The translations under genes and the position numbers were made by a program. Positions 14,250 through 20,191 of a stretch of DNA of 24,484 bases are shown here, piece after piece; position 1 is the first letter of the stretch, and each line of letters opens with the position of its first letter. This DNA is from a virus. The stretch is taken from positions 1-24,484 of the IMG/VR virus record IMGVR_UViG_3300045999_008214; one strand, written 5' to 3'. A model generated the notes under the pieces. The model worked only from the letters and a program-made list of their open reading frames with translations, was not told where the DNA came from and made no database searches.

Positions 14250-14533
14250 GCGATCACCACCTCGATCCCCCTGAAGAGGAAGAGGCACCCGAGTGCTGCG
14301 GCTACCCGATGATCCTCAACCTCAATGGATCCCTGCACTGCATAGAGTGTCACCGCATCATCAACCCGGCACCGGACATCGAACCCCTCTGGGAGGCCAA
14401 CGAGATCTTCGAGATCCCCGAGGAAGAAGGTCCGACACTGTGCCCTCATGACCGGGCATGGGTGGACTGCGATGCATGCTACCATGCGAGCGACCTCGCC
14501 TATGATGCAGCACGGGAAGGGAGGGGTCGATGA
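14246..14533 (+). CDS. small acidic zinc-ribbon-like protein
   Basis: The product is 95 residues from GTG 14246 (GTGA overlap). Two cysteine groups could bind zinc: CC near 16-17 with C-x2-C in LHCIECH, and CPHD with WVDCDACYHASDLAYDAARE at the end. The pattern of a PHDR-type motif followed by DCDAC recurs in phage hypothetical proteins, I believe, with no known function. It is very acidic at the N-terminus (PPEEEEAPE). It probably mediates protein or nucleic-acid contacts in the replication module. Confidence 0.6.
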   Translation: MSDHHLDPPEEEEAPECCGYPMILNLNGSLHCIECHRIINPAPDIEPLWEANEIFEIPEEEGPTLCPHDRAWVDCDACYHASDLAYDAAREGRGR

Positions 14534-14898
14534 CCAGCATCACCTTCACCATCCCGCTGCCTCCCCATGAGGTCCGCAACAATGCCCGGTGCCACTACCG
14601 GGTGAAGGCGGCGAAGATCAAGTTCTACCGTCGCCTTGCAATGTACGCAGCGAGAGAAGCGGCTGGCTGGAAGAAACCGATGTGGCTCAAGGCATCCGCC
14701 AAGGTCGTCGCATTCTTCCCCACTGCCCAGCGCATGGACCCCACCAACCTTCTCGATGCCCTGAAGGGACCATTCGATGGTCTCGAAGACGCAGGGATCA
14801 TCGTCAACGACAAGAACCTTTGGCCGGAACGTCCGGTCCTACACACCAAGCAAACCAACCCACGAATCGAAATCACCATCACTGAAGAGACATTATGA
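14530..14898 (+). CDS. rusA: RusA-family Holliday junction resolvase
   Basis: The product is 122 residues, the standard length. RusA enzymes cut four-way DNA junctions as dimers, resolving recombination and replication intermediates before packaging. The active-site pattern is intact: Asp70 and Asn73 in RMDPTNL, Asp76, Lys79, Asp83, Asp87 and the closing Asn93-Asp94 in IIVND; the N-terminus has the usual strand (ITFTIPLPP). It sits between the exonuclease and the replication initiator, as in lambdoid phages. The start overlaps the previous stop and follows GGGAGGGG. Confidence 0.92.
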   Translation: MTSITFTIPLPPHEVRNNARCHYRVKAAKIKFYRRLAMYAAREAAGWKKPMWLKASAKVVAFFPTAQRMDPTNLLDALKGPFDGLEDAGIIVNDKNLWPERPVLHTKQTNPRIEITITEETL

Positions 14899-15275
14899 GC
14901 AAAGCACCATACGAGCACAAAGAAGGCAGGGGCAGCATGTTCCAGAACACCCGAAAGGAGAAGGACACCCACCCCGACTGGAGAGGGGACATCATGATCA
15001 ACGGCACCGTCATGGAGATCTGCTCTTGGTGGAACGAGGAGAAGGGGTTCCACTCTCTCTCGATCACCGAGAAGAAACCATTCACCCCGGGTGAGACCCA
15101 GCAGAGGTCAGACCGTCAGGAGCAGCGCCAGTCAGCGCCTCCGATGCGCCAGGAGCGTCAGGACGGTTCCAGAAGGTCAGAGTATCGGGAGAACAGTCAG
15201 ACCCGCTCAGCGCCTCCTAAACGCGAAACGATGGACACGGTGTTCACCTCTGACTCGGAGGACATCCCATTTTGA
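14895..15275 (+). CDS. SSB-like single-strand DNA-binding protein with a DIPF tail
   Basis: The product is 126 residues. The first about 60 residues (GRGSMFQNTRKEKDTHPDWRGDIMINGTVMEICSWW, then GFHSLSITEK) resemble the small DUF736-type beta domain, which I take as OB-like. A long polar linker rich in Gln, Arg, Ser and Pro follows (65-112, containing two SAPP units). The end is acidic with a hydrophobic tip (DSEDIPF), the hallmark of bacterial SSB proteins, where it recruits repair and replication enzymes. This combination points to an SSB substitute for phage recombination and replication. The final codons overlap the TTG start of the next gene. Confidence 0.72.
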   Translation: MSKAPYEHKEGRGSMFQNTRKEKDTHPDWRGDIMINGTVMEICSWWNEEKGFHSLSITEKKPFTPGETQQRSDRQEQRQSAPPMRQERQDGSRRSEYRENSQTRSAPPKRETMDTVFTSDSEDIPF

Positions 15276-15988
15276 GCGAAAAAACCAAAGATGCACCAGC
15301 GTTCGACTTCTTCCCCGAGCGCTGGTTGGCGGGAGTCGCCACCCTTTCTGACGCAGAACAGATCAGTTTTCTGCGACTTTTGTGTCACCAATGGCTCAAG
15401 AGTGACGACGGACTTCCTGATGATGGAGCGATCCTCAAACGTCTCGCTGGGAAGGGTGTCACCACCCCGGTCCTCGACAAGTTCCCAGTCGGTCCAGATG
15501 GAGCGAGACGCAACGCAAGGCTGGAAGACATTAGGATCCAGCAGCGTCAGCGTATCGCTAAGCGACGGGAAGGTGCGGCGAAAACTAACGAAAAGCGATG
15601 GGCTAAGCCTGTCGCTGAGCGACTCGCTAGCGACATCGATAGCGACATCAAAGCGACATCGACAGCGAGTCGCCACCACCCACCACCCACCCCAAGTACC
15701 TCTACCGAGGTACAGTCGCTCACGCTCCCGTTCGACTCGGAAGAGTTCGCGACGGCATGGGAACAGTGGACCCGGCACCGCAGGGAGAAGCGGAAACCTC
15801 TCACCCCAACCTCAGTCACCCTCCAGTTCAAAACCCTGAAGGACATCGGTGAGGTCAGATCAATCGCAGCAATCAACTCATCGATCGCAAATGGCTACAC
15901 CGGAATCTTCGAAACCAAATCACACAATGCACATCTCAACGGCACTCCACGAAATGACTCTCTCAACGCCAAAGGTCGCTACTCCTGA
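15272..15988 (+). CDS. replication initiator, lambda O-like with N-terminal DUF1376 domain
   Basis: The product is 238 residues from TTG 15272 (TTGA overlap). The N-terminus has the DUF1376 pattern: FDFFPERWLAGVATLSDAEQISFLRLLCHQW, then GLPDDGAILKRLAG, a winged-helix type DNA-binding domain. The C-terminal part (about 155-215, AWEQWTRHRREKRKPLT then INSSIANGYTGIF) is the conserved end found in such phage proteins, thought to contact the helicase or loader. The linker between them (about 110-150) is low complexity and is encoded by a striking set of DNA repeats that may be the origin. A DnaC-like loader follows, giving the O-P arrangement of lambda. Confidence 0.85.
   Translation: MSEKTKDAPAFDFFPERWLAGVATLSDAEQISFLRLLCHQWLKSDDGLPDDGAILKRLAGKGVTTPVLDKFPVGPDGARRNARLEDIRIQQRQRIAKRREGAAKTNEKRWAKPVAERLASDIDSDIKATSTASRHHPPPTPSTSTEVQSLTLPFDSEEFATAWEQWTRHRREKRKPLTPTSVTLQFKTLKDIGEVRSIAAINSSIANGYTGIFETKSHNAHLNGTPRNDSLNAKGRYS
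15555..15720. repeat. candidate replication origin: iterons and inverted repeats in the initiator gene
   Basis: AGCGACATC occurs at 15629-15637, 15641-15649 and 15652-15660, spaced by 12 and 11 bp. These are enclosed by a perfect 10-bp inverted repeat, GCGACTCGCT (15619-15628) and AGCGAGTCGC (15664-15673). More copies of the AGCGAC core, in both orientations, lie around it: 15561-15566, 15611-15616 (inverted), 15618-15623 and 15715-15720 (inverted). There are also small hairpins TCGCT-A-AGCGA (15555-15565) and GTACCTC-TACC-GAGGTAC (15696-15713). Lambda carries its origin as iterons inside the O gene in the same relative place; this is the basis for the call. Confidence 0.62.
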
Positions 15989-16541
15989 CCAGATCATGGA
16001 CGCATCCCGCAAGTGGGGATGGACGGCATACCACCGGGGACTCAAGGGTGTCCTCCCTGCCGCAATCGAGTTCCGTGAAGCAGTCCTCAGTCGGTCACCC
16101 AACAAACGGTGGCTCACCCTGCTGGGTCCATCGGGAGTTGGGAAGACTCACCTCCTCAAGCAACTGTTCGCTGACCTCAGTCGGACGATGAGGATCAAGA
16201 CCTCAACCGGGTGGAGGGGCGCTGAGTGTGCTCACATCATCCCGGCAGTGGACCTTCAGGACTACCGGGCACCCAGAGACTTCGCTCACTACGACCTGAT
16301 CTACGTCGAGGACATTGGTGCTGGGGCAGATGACCGGGCGGGATCCGGTGCAGTGCTCCGCAGCAGGGTCGCAGAACTGCTCCAGCTTCGCTCGGGTCGG
16401 TGGACGATGCTCGATGCCAACCTCACCGTCCAACAGGTCTCTGAGCGGCTCGATGGACGCATCGCATCCCGGCTCAAGCGGGACGGATCATGGTTGGTGG
16501 AGATCCCTTTGGAGGTGCCTGACTTCTGGTGGCAAAAATAA
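15927..16541 (+). CDS. DnaC-like AAA+ ATPase, helicase loader
   Basis: The product is 204 residues from ATG 15927 (ATG 15954 is possible; the frame is open further upstream within the initiator gene). Walker A is GPSGVGKTH at 67-75, a Walker B-like segment is YDLIYVEDIG at 122-131, and the DnaC-type ending MLDANLTVQQVSERLDGRIASRLKRDG at 161-187 contains the likely Arg finger. Such proteins load the host replicative helicase at the origin. It directly follows, and overlaps, the initiator gene, as P follows O in lambda. No N-terminal helicase-binding domain like that of E. coli DnaC is obvious. Confidence 0.85.
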   Translation: MHISTALHEMTLSTPKVATPDQIMDASRKWGWTAYHRGLKGVLPAAIEFREAVLSRSPNKRWLTLLGPSGVGKTHLLKQLFADLSRTMRIKTSTGWRGAECAHIIPAVDLQDYRAPRDFAHYDLIYVEDIGAGADDRAGSGAVLRSRVAELLQLRSGRWTMLDANLTVQQVSERLDGRIASRLKRDGSWLVEIPLEVPDFWWQK

Positions 16542-16554
16542 ATGCGATTGGTGG

Positions 16555-16584
16555 TTGACGTAACCCAGCGCTGGGTTATTGATG
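16555..16584 (+). promoter_or_regulatory. promoter-like site with an 18-bp perfect palindrome
   Basis: TTGACG (16555-16560) fits a -35 box at five of six bases. It is followed directly by TAACCCAGCGCTGGGTTA (16561-16578), a perfect 18-bp palindrome, and then by TTGATG, at most a poor -10 box. A palindrome filling the spacer between promoter boxes is a usual repressor site. It lies just after the helicase loader gene and upstream of the small-gene block starting at 16614. No second copy was noticed in the window. Confidence 0.5.
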
Positions 16585-16613
16585 GGGGTGCTCAGACGGC
16601 ACACCCCACTACC

Positions 16614-16850
16614 ATGAAGATCCTCAAGCCTACCGAATCCGCTCTCGTCCCCGACCTCAACCTCAAGGCTATGGTCAAAGCAATGGAGTCCGACTCCAAC
16701 ATGTCAGTCACCAAGGATTGGACCGCAGGGACCGTCGAGGTCGTCGGACATGCCCCCGCTGGAGACGTCATCCTGTTCCGCGCTCTCCAGAAGGGGCACG
16801 GGCAACCCTGGATCGTCACCATGTTCAAAGGTCTCCTCTCCCTCGTTTAG
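16614..16850 (+). CDS. small hypothetical protein, first of the small-gene block
   Basis: The product is 78 residues from ATG 16614; the frame is open upstream to 16542, but that would translate the palindrome. Helix KAMVKAMESDSNMSV is followed by strands (GTVEVVGHAP, DVILFRALQ, WIVTMFKGL), suggesting a compact alpha/beta protein. The leader is CACCCCACTACC, without Shine-Dalgarno. It is the first gene after the palindromic site. Function unknown. Confidence 0.55.
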   Translation: MKILKPTESALVPDLNLKAMVKAMESDSNMSVTKDWTAGTVEVVGHAPAGDVILFRALQKGHGQPWIVTMFKGLLSLV

Positions 16851-16873
16851 TCCACCCCAACCCCCTCACCATC

Positions 16874-17224
16874 ATGACCAAGTCTGAAGAAATCACCCTC
16901 GCTCTCCAATGGAGGGCATCACTCCCCGCCGATCCTCGCATGTCCTACCTCGGGATGTGGCTGGACTCCACGCTGCCACAGGTGCTCGCTGACATTCGGG
17001 ATGACCGGATGCCCGAGGTCACCATGACGGAAGTCTCCACCCGGGTCGCTGAGATCCTCGCCACCGCTGAGCAGCGTGCCAAGGACATCGTCGCCAAGGC
17101 AGTGCGTCTCGCTGATGAGATCGATGCCCAGTCACAACATCGTGCGACCCTGCGCCGGGACCAATCTGCCCGGGCAATCGCAGTCCTTCGTCGCAGCATC
17201 TCCGAGATCGAGTCCATCGGCTAA
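16874..17224 (+). CDS. hypothetical helical protein
   Basis: The product is 116 residues from ATG 16874; the open frame upstream overlaps the previous gene. From about 45 on it is a long heptad-like helix (VSTRVAEILATAEQRAKDIVAKAVRLADEIDAQ, then RSISEIES), probably a coiled coil. The leader is a striking C/A run (CCAACCCCCTCACCATC). No family recognised. Confidence 0.55.
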   Translation: MTKSEEITLALQWRASLPADPRMSYLGMWLDSTLPQVLADIRDDRMPEVTMTEVSTRVAEILATAEQRAKDIVAKAVRLADEIDAQSQHRATLRRDQSARAIAVLRRSISEIESIG

Positions 17225-17244
17225 CCCCCAACCCCCGTCCCACC

Positions 17245-17487
17245 ATGTCTATCACTTCACGCATCATTGCCATCGAGGCACTGTCCACCATGTTCCTCAA
17301 CAACCCCTGCGGAGGGAGTCTCAACCACTTCGAGGTCTACAACTTCATCGCAGACATCGGGGGCACCACTGCCATCAACTACGGTCTCCTCATGGGCACC
17401 CCTTACCACCACCGGAAGATGAGGACCATCCGCGCCACCCGGCTCAGCGATGCCCTCCTCGCTCACTCCAGATCACTCGCTCAGTAA
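17245..17487 (+). CDS. small hypothetical protein
   Basis: The product is 80 residues. Its pattern (SLNHFEVYNFIADIGGTTAINYGLLMGTPYHHRKMR) suggests a small helical bundle with a His/Arg-rich segment; no family is recognised. It starts 20 bases after the previous stop with the leader CCCCCGTCCCACC and no Shine-Dalgarno. It is part of a run of five evenly spaced small genes. Confidence 0.5.
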   Translation: MSITSRIIAIEALSTMFLNNPCGGSLNHFEVYNFIADIGGTTAINYGLLMGTPYHHRKMRTIRATRLSDALLAHSRSLAQ

Positions 17488-17509
17488 CCCTCACCACCCC
17501 TCCATCATC

Positions 17510-17719
17510 ATGTCCATCACCCCACCACCACCTCGCCTCCGCAGAATCCCCGGCATCTACGACACCGACTGCATGGGTCACTCTCACTCGATGAGTGACC
17601 CTGAGTGGTTGTGCTCCAACTGGTTCGACGGTTGCAACGCTCTCACCGATGGACCTGTCGATGGTCGCCTCTCACTCTGCGACGAGTGCCTCGAAACCCC
17701 TCAGACCCCCTACCTCTAA
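17510..17719 (+). CDS. small cysteine-rich hypothetical protein
   Basis: The product is 69 residues from ATG 17510. After a Pro-rich start it has Cys in TDCMGHSHS, CSNWFDGC and LCDEC, enough for one or two zinc sites. The leader (CACCCCTCCATCATC) has no Shine-Dalgarno; the frame upstream of 17510 overlaps the preceding gene and is not needed. Function unknown; zinc binding is inferred from spacing of cysteines. Confidence 0.5.
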   Translation: MSITPPPPRLRRIPGIYDTDCMGHSHSMSDPEWLCSNWFDGCNALTDGPVDGRLSLCDECLETPQTPYL

Positions 17720-17725
17720 AATCCC

Positions 17726-18013
17726 ATGACACCCGACCCAACCATCGATCCAGCAGCATACCTGCGGAGCATCAGCGTCCCATTCAATCTCCCCCGGGTG
17801 ACAGACCCGGTCATCCTCAACGCTCTTGAGGCAGCGGGGCACATCAAGGTGCTGGATGACAAAGGGTCCGTTGACGACCTATCCGGCCCGGGTCAGACCC
17901 GAGTCACCCTTGGGCATCAACGGTTCCTCATCTCCTACCAGAGCATGGCAGTCACGAAGCGAGTCTTCCTCCTCAACAAAGCAACCCCAATCCCAGACGG
18001 GATCCTCGCATGA
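17726..18013 (+). CDS. small hypothetical protein
   Basis: The product is 95 residues, starting six bases after the previous stop (leader AAAATCCC). The N-terminal part is acidic and Pro-rich; strands alternate in the second half (RVTLGHQRFLISYQSMAVTKRVFLLN). No motif recognised. The stop overlaps the next start (ATGA). Confidence 0.5.
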   Translation: MTPDPTIDPAAYLRSISVPFNLPRVTDPVILNALEAAGHIKVLDDKGSVDDLSGPGQTRVTLGHQRFLISYQSMAVTKRVFLLNKATPIPDGILA

Positions 18014-18255
18014 ATAAATCCCAACCCCAAAAGACTGCGCTCCCGTCTGTTGAGTGCAGCGACTTGTTAGCAGCGCAAGAAGAGTTGGATTTGTATATAG
18101 GCATTCCGAAATGCATTGATTGCAAGTGGAAGCTAGGAACTGAAATAACTAATAATTGCGGCTGCGTGGGAGCAGGAGCGGATAATGCGAAATGGAAGAC
18201 GGCGTTCGATAGGGCGCGATTCCTTCAAAGATTCATTCGGCTAACAGCACCATGA
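18010..18255 (+). CDS. small cysteine-containing protein of unusual base composition
   Basis: The product is 81 residues. KCIDCKW and NNCGCVG could together bind one zinc ion. The codon use is clearly different from its neighbours: AT-ending codons are frequent (TTGGATTTGTATATAGG, GAAATAACTAATAATTGC), which suggests recent acquisition from another source. It overlaps both neighbours by ATGA-type junctions, so it has been fitted into the operon. Function unknown. Confidence 0.55.
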   Translation: MNKSQPQKTALPSVECSDLLAAQEELDLYIGIPKCIDCKWKLGTEITNNCGCVGAGADNAKWKTAFDRARFLQRFIRLTAP

Positions 18256-18476
18256 AAGTGATCACCATCTGCCAGTGCGAACGATGGGTGCCAGCACTCG
18301 GTGCCAACGAGCACCTCACCCGCTTCATCACCCGACCCTACCCAATCACGCTCCCGGGTGCCTACGACATCATCCGTCGCCAACGGGAGAGCATTTACCC
18401 TGTGAAGGTCGTCAGCGTCTCTCACAGGACCGTAGACCAACACGCACCCTTGACCACATCCCAAACCAATCCATGA
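18252..18476 (+). CDS. small hypothetical protein
   Basis: The product is 74 residues. MKVITICQCERWVPALGANEHLTRF is followed by a basic helical region (AYDIIRRQRESIYPVKVVSVS). It starts in an ATGA overlap with the previous gene. Base use returns to the GC-rich norm of the window. No family recognised. Confidence 0.5.
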   Translation: MKVITICQCERWVPALGANEHLTRFITRPYPITLPGAYDIIRRQRESIYPVKVVSVSHRTVDQHAPLTTSQTNP

Positions 18477-18485
18477 TTAAACCCA

Positions 18486-18641
18486 ATGAAACCCACGAAG
18501 TGTCCGCACTGCGGCAAGCCAATCAACGCAGCGAGCATCCTCGCCTCATCGACATCCGAAGCGAAAGCACAAGCAGCACGGGAGAACGGCAAGAAGGGCG
18601 GGAGACCCAAGAAGGTGGACCCGAAGGGAGGTGCGAAGTGA
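18486..18641 (+). CDS. 51-residue basic protein with a zinc-knuckle start and AT-hook-like GGRPKK
   Basis: The frame runs from ATG 18486 to TGA 18639-18641. The product begins KPTKCPHCGKPIN, half of a zinc ribbon, and ends with ARENGKKGGRPKKVDPKGG, whose GGRPKK resembles a minor-groove-binding AT hook. Another frame is open across the same bases, but this one is favoured by the motifs and by its perfect fit: the next gene starts at GTG 18638, inside its stop. It is probably a small DNA-binding protein. Confidence 0.6.
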   Translation: MKPTKCPHCGKPINAASILASSTSEAKAQAARENGKKGGRPKKVDPKGGAK

Positions 18642-18937
18642 GCATCGCTCAAAAGGTCTGGGAGACCCTCTATCCTGATCGTCGCCCCTGGTCGCAACTG
18701 GCACCCGACACTCAAGCCGAGTGGGAGCAGATGGTTCAGGTCGTCGCCATGCTCAACACCTCCGCAACGAAGACGGTGGCACTGGATCTCCAAGACTGTC
18801 TCGAAGTCGCTCTCGGCAAGATCGCAAATGTGCGTCGGCACTTCGGGGAGACGTATGTGTGGGACTCGCTGGTCAACGAGGACATCATCGAGAAGTGCGA
18901 AGTCAGTCTCGCGAAGTCCAAGGAGGTGCTGCCATGA
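18638..18937 (+). CDS. hypothetical helical protein
   Basis: The product is 99 residues from GTG 18638 (GTGA overlap, preceded by GGGAGGT). It is helical and Trp-containing (VWETLYPDRRPWSQLAPDTQAEWEQM), then ends LAKSKEVLP. The open frame upstream (back to 18275) overlaps two other genes and is rejected. Its end shares a 25-base stretch with the end of the next gene. Function unknown. Confidence 0.6.
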   Translation: MSIAQKVWETLYPDRRPWSQLAPDTQAEWEQMVQVVAMLNTSATKTVALDLQDCLEVALGKIANVRRHFGETYVWDSLVNEDIIEKCEVSLAKSKEVLP

Positions 18938-18942
18938 GTGAC
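18918..18942 (+). repeat. 25-bp direct repeat at a gene junction, copy 1
   Basis: The stretch encodes the end KEVLP, the Shine-Dalgarno sequence AAGGAGGTG and the start ATGAGTGAC of the following gene. An identical 25-base copy lies at 19475-19499 at the next gene junction. Confidence 0.8.
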
Positions 18943-19494
18943 ACACCGAGGACTGATGAATTTATCATTTGTGCCGTGAGGACGGACAACAACTGGAGAG
19001 GGCATTGCCGTCAACTGGAGCGCGAACTCAACGAAGCCAGGGTAGAAATCGCAGAAACAAAAACAATTTTGCAACAAGTCGATTTGCCCGATGAACCTCT
19101 CGTTACTCAGGCGAAACGCTACGTTGACCAGCACGACTGCCAGGCTGGCATTGCTGCTGGTTATGAGAAGCAAATTCAAGCAGCGAATGAGACGCTGCGT
19201 AAGCTGAGCGATGAACTCAACGAGGCACTGGCGACCCTTGCTCGACTACGCCAAGACCTCGCTGACCCTCCCGCTGATGTGCAGGAGGCAGTGCTCGACA
19301 AGTTGAACCTTCGCAGCGTGATCACTGAAAGGAACGATGCACTGGAACTTGCGCGGGAGTTGCGGGATGCTTTGAAGTCCATCATTTTTGAGGCGGATCT
19401 CACCGATTGTGGAGATGAGTACATTGAACTGACAAGGGAAACTTTAGCAAACGTCCGTGCTGCCATCACCAAAGCCAAGGAGGTGCTGCCATGA
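18934..19494 (+). CDS. hypothetical coiled-coil protein (MSDTPRTD type)
   Basis: The product is 186 residues from ATG 18934. The start MSDTPRTD and LERELNEARVEIAETK are typical of a loose group of phage coiled-coil proteins of unknown function. Two long helical stretches (about 30-60 and 75-120) have heptad character; a few Cys/Trp residues lie in the N-terminal part (CAVRTDNNWRGHCRQLE). Base use is a little less GC-rich than the replication genes. It ends with TKAKEVLP, repeating the ending of the previous gene. Confidence 0.6.
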   Translation: MSDTPRTDEFIICAVRTDNNWRGHCRQLERELNEARVEIAETKTILQQVDLPDEPLVTQAKRYVDQHDCQAGIAAGYEKQIQAANETLRKLSDELNEALATLARLRQDLADPPADVQEAVLDKLNLRSVITERNDALELARELRDALKSIIFEADLTDCGDEYIELTRETLANVRAAITKAKEVLP

Positions 19495-19499
19495 GTGAC
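19475..19499 (+). repeat. 25-bp direct repeat at a gene junction, copy 2
   Basis: This is identical to 18918-18942 and occupies the same relative place: the end of one gene, its ribosome-binding site and the first codons of the next. The pair flanks the 186-residue coiled-coil gene, so recombination between them would remove or duplicate that gene cleanly. Confidence 0.8.
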
Positions 19500-19838
19500 C
19501 GACCAACACCGGAGCACGTTTGGGTGTTTGACAGCAATCGACGAATCTACCCACCAACTCCAAGTGGAAGACTGTGGGCAAGTGGAGGACCGATCTACCG
19601 TGAGCATTGGGTGAAGCGGAAAGTCACGGGGGAAACCCGAGTGTCCTTCCTGATTGATAATGGCACAAAAGTCCCGAAGCGAGGTGGTCGAGGATTCGCG
19701 TTCACTCTCGATGAAGTTGAGGATGATGTGTGGAGACATGATCACCGTCACAAGATTGCCAATCTGATTGATCGCATTGAACCTCAACTTCTGCGAAAGA
19801 TAGCTGAGATGATTGGTTACACCCCAACCCCACCATGA
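19491..19838 (+). CDS. hypothetical phage protein
   Basis: The product is 115 residues. The N-terminal half is beta-rich with many aromatic residues (HVWVFDSNRRIYPP, WASGGPIYREHWVKRKVTGETRVSFLI), followed by a basic Gly-rich turn (KRGGRGFAF) and a C-terminal helix. I do not recognise it. It starts after AAGGAGGTG within the junction repeat. Base use is less GC-rich than the terminase genes that follow. Confidence 0.55.
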   Translation: MSDRPTPEHVWVFDSNRRIYPPTPSGRLWASGGPIYREHWVKRKVTGETRVSFLIDNGTKVPKRGGRGFAFTLDEVEDDVWRHDHRHKIANLIDRIEPQLLRKIAEMIGYTPTPP

Positions 19839-20191
19839 ACAACACACTCAACCAGAGGCAGCAGACATTCGTTGAGGGGATCCTGCGAGGGATGTCTCAG
19901 CGTGACGCTTATGTTGCGGCTGGCTACAAGTCGTCCAACCCTGATCGTGAAGCTTCCGATCTCCTCAAATTGCCGAAGGTTTCCGAAGTCCTCGAATCCC
20001 GGCGGATGGAGAGCAGGTCTGAGACCACCCTGAATCGCGCAGAAGCGATGTCTGTGCTCGCCCAAGTCGCTCGGACGGGTGATTCGTCATCTGCCCGGGT
20101 CAGAGCGGTGGAGGCAGCGTGTAAGCTCGAAGGCTGGAACGCACCGGAGAAAGTGGACACCAAGCTGGAGATCATCATCACGAAGCTATGA
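19835..20191 (+). CDS. terS: terminase small subunit
   Basis: The product is 118 residues. LNQRQQTFVEGILRGMSQRDAYVAAGYKSSNPDREASDLLKLPKVSEVLESRR is the signature of the small terminase DNA-binding domain (helix-turn-helix, AGY motif, then a helix ending in a V-x-x-x-LE-type segment). The small subunit recognises the packaging site and guides the large subunit. The C-terminal half (RAEAMSVLAQVARTGDSSSARVRAVEAACKLEGW) is a helical oligomerisation-type region. The leader is C-rich (CACCCCAACCCCACC) without Shine-Dalgarno, although the ATG overlaps the previous stop. Confidence 0.85.
   Translation: MNNTLNQRQQTFVEGILRGMSQRDAYVAAGYKSSNPDREASDLLKLPKVSEVLESRRMESRSETTLNRAEAMSVLAQVARTGDSSSARVRAVEAACKLEGWNAPEKVDTKLEIIITKL

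Noticed and set aside
15100-15230. DNA repeats around the SAPP units of the SSB-like gene as a second origin
   Set aside because: The similarity is short and follows the repeated codons of a low-complexity linker; there are no inverted repeats as in the initiator gene.
18275-18637. Long upstream extension of the gene ending at 18937
   Set aside because: It overlaps two other genes in other frames; GTG 18638 with GGGAGGT and a GTGA overlap is a better start.
19176-19847. Minus-strand open frame of 223 codons opposite two small genes
   Set aside because: The translation is Ser/Arg-rich low complexity; the plus-strand genes have overlapping starts and Shine-Dalgarno sites.
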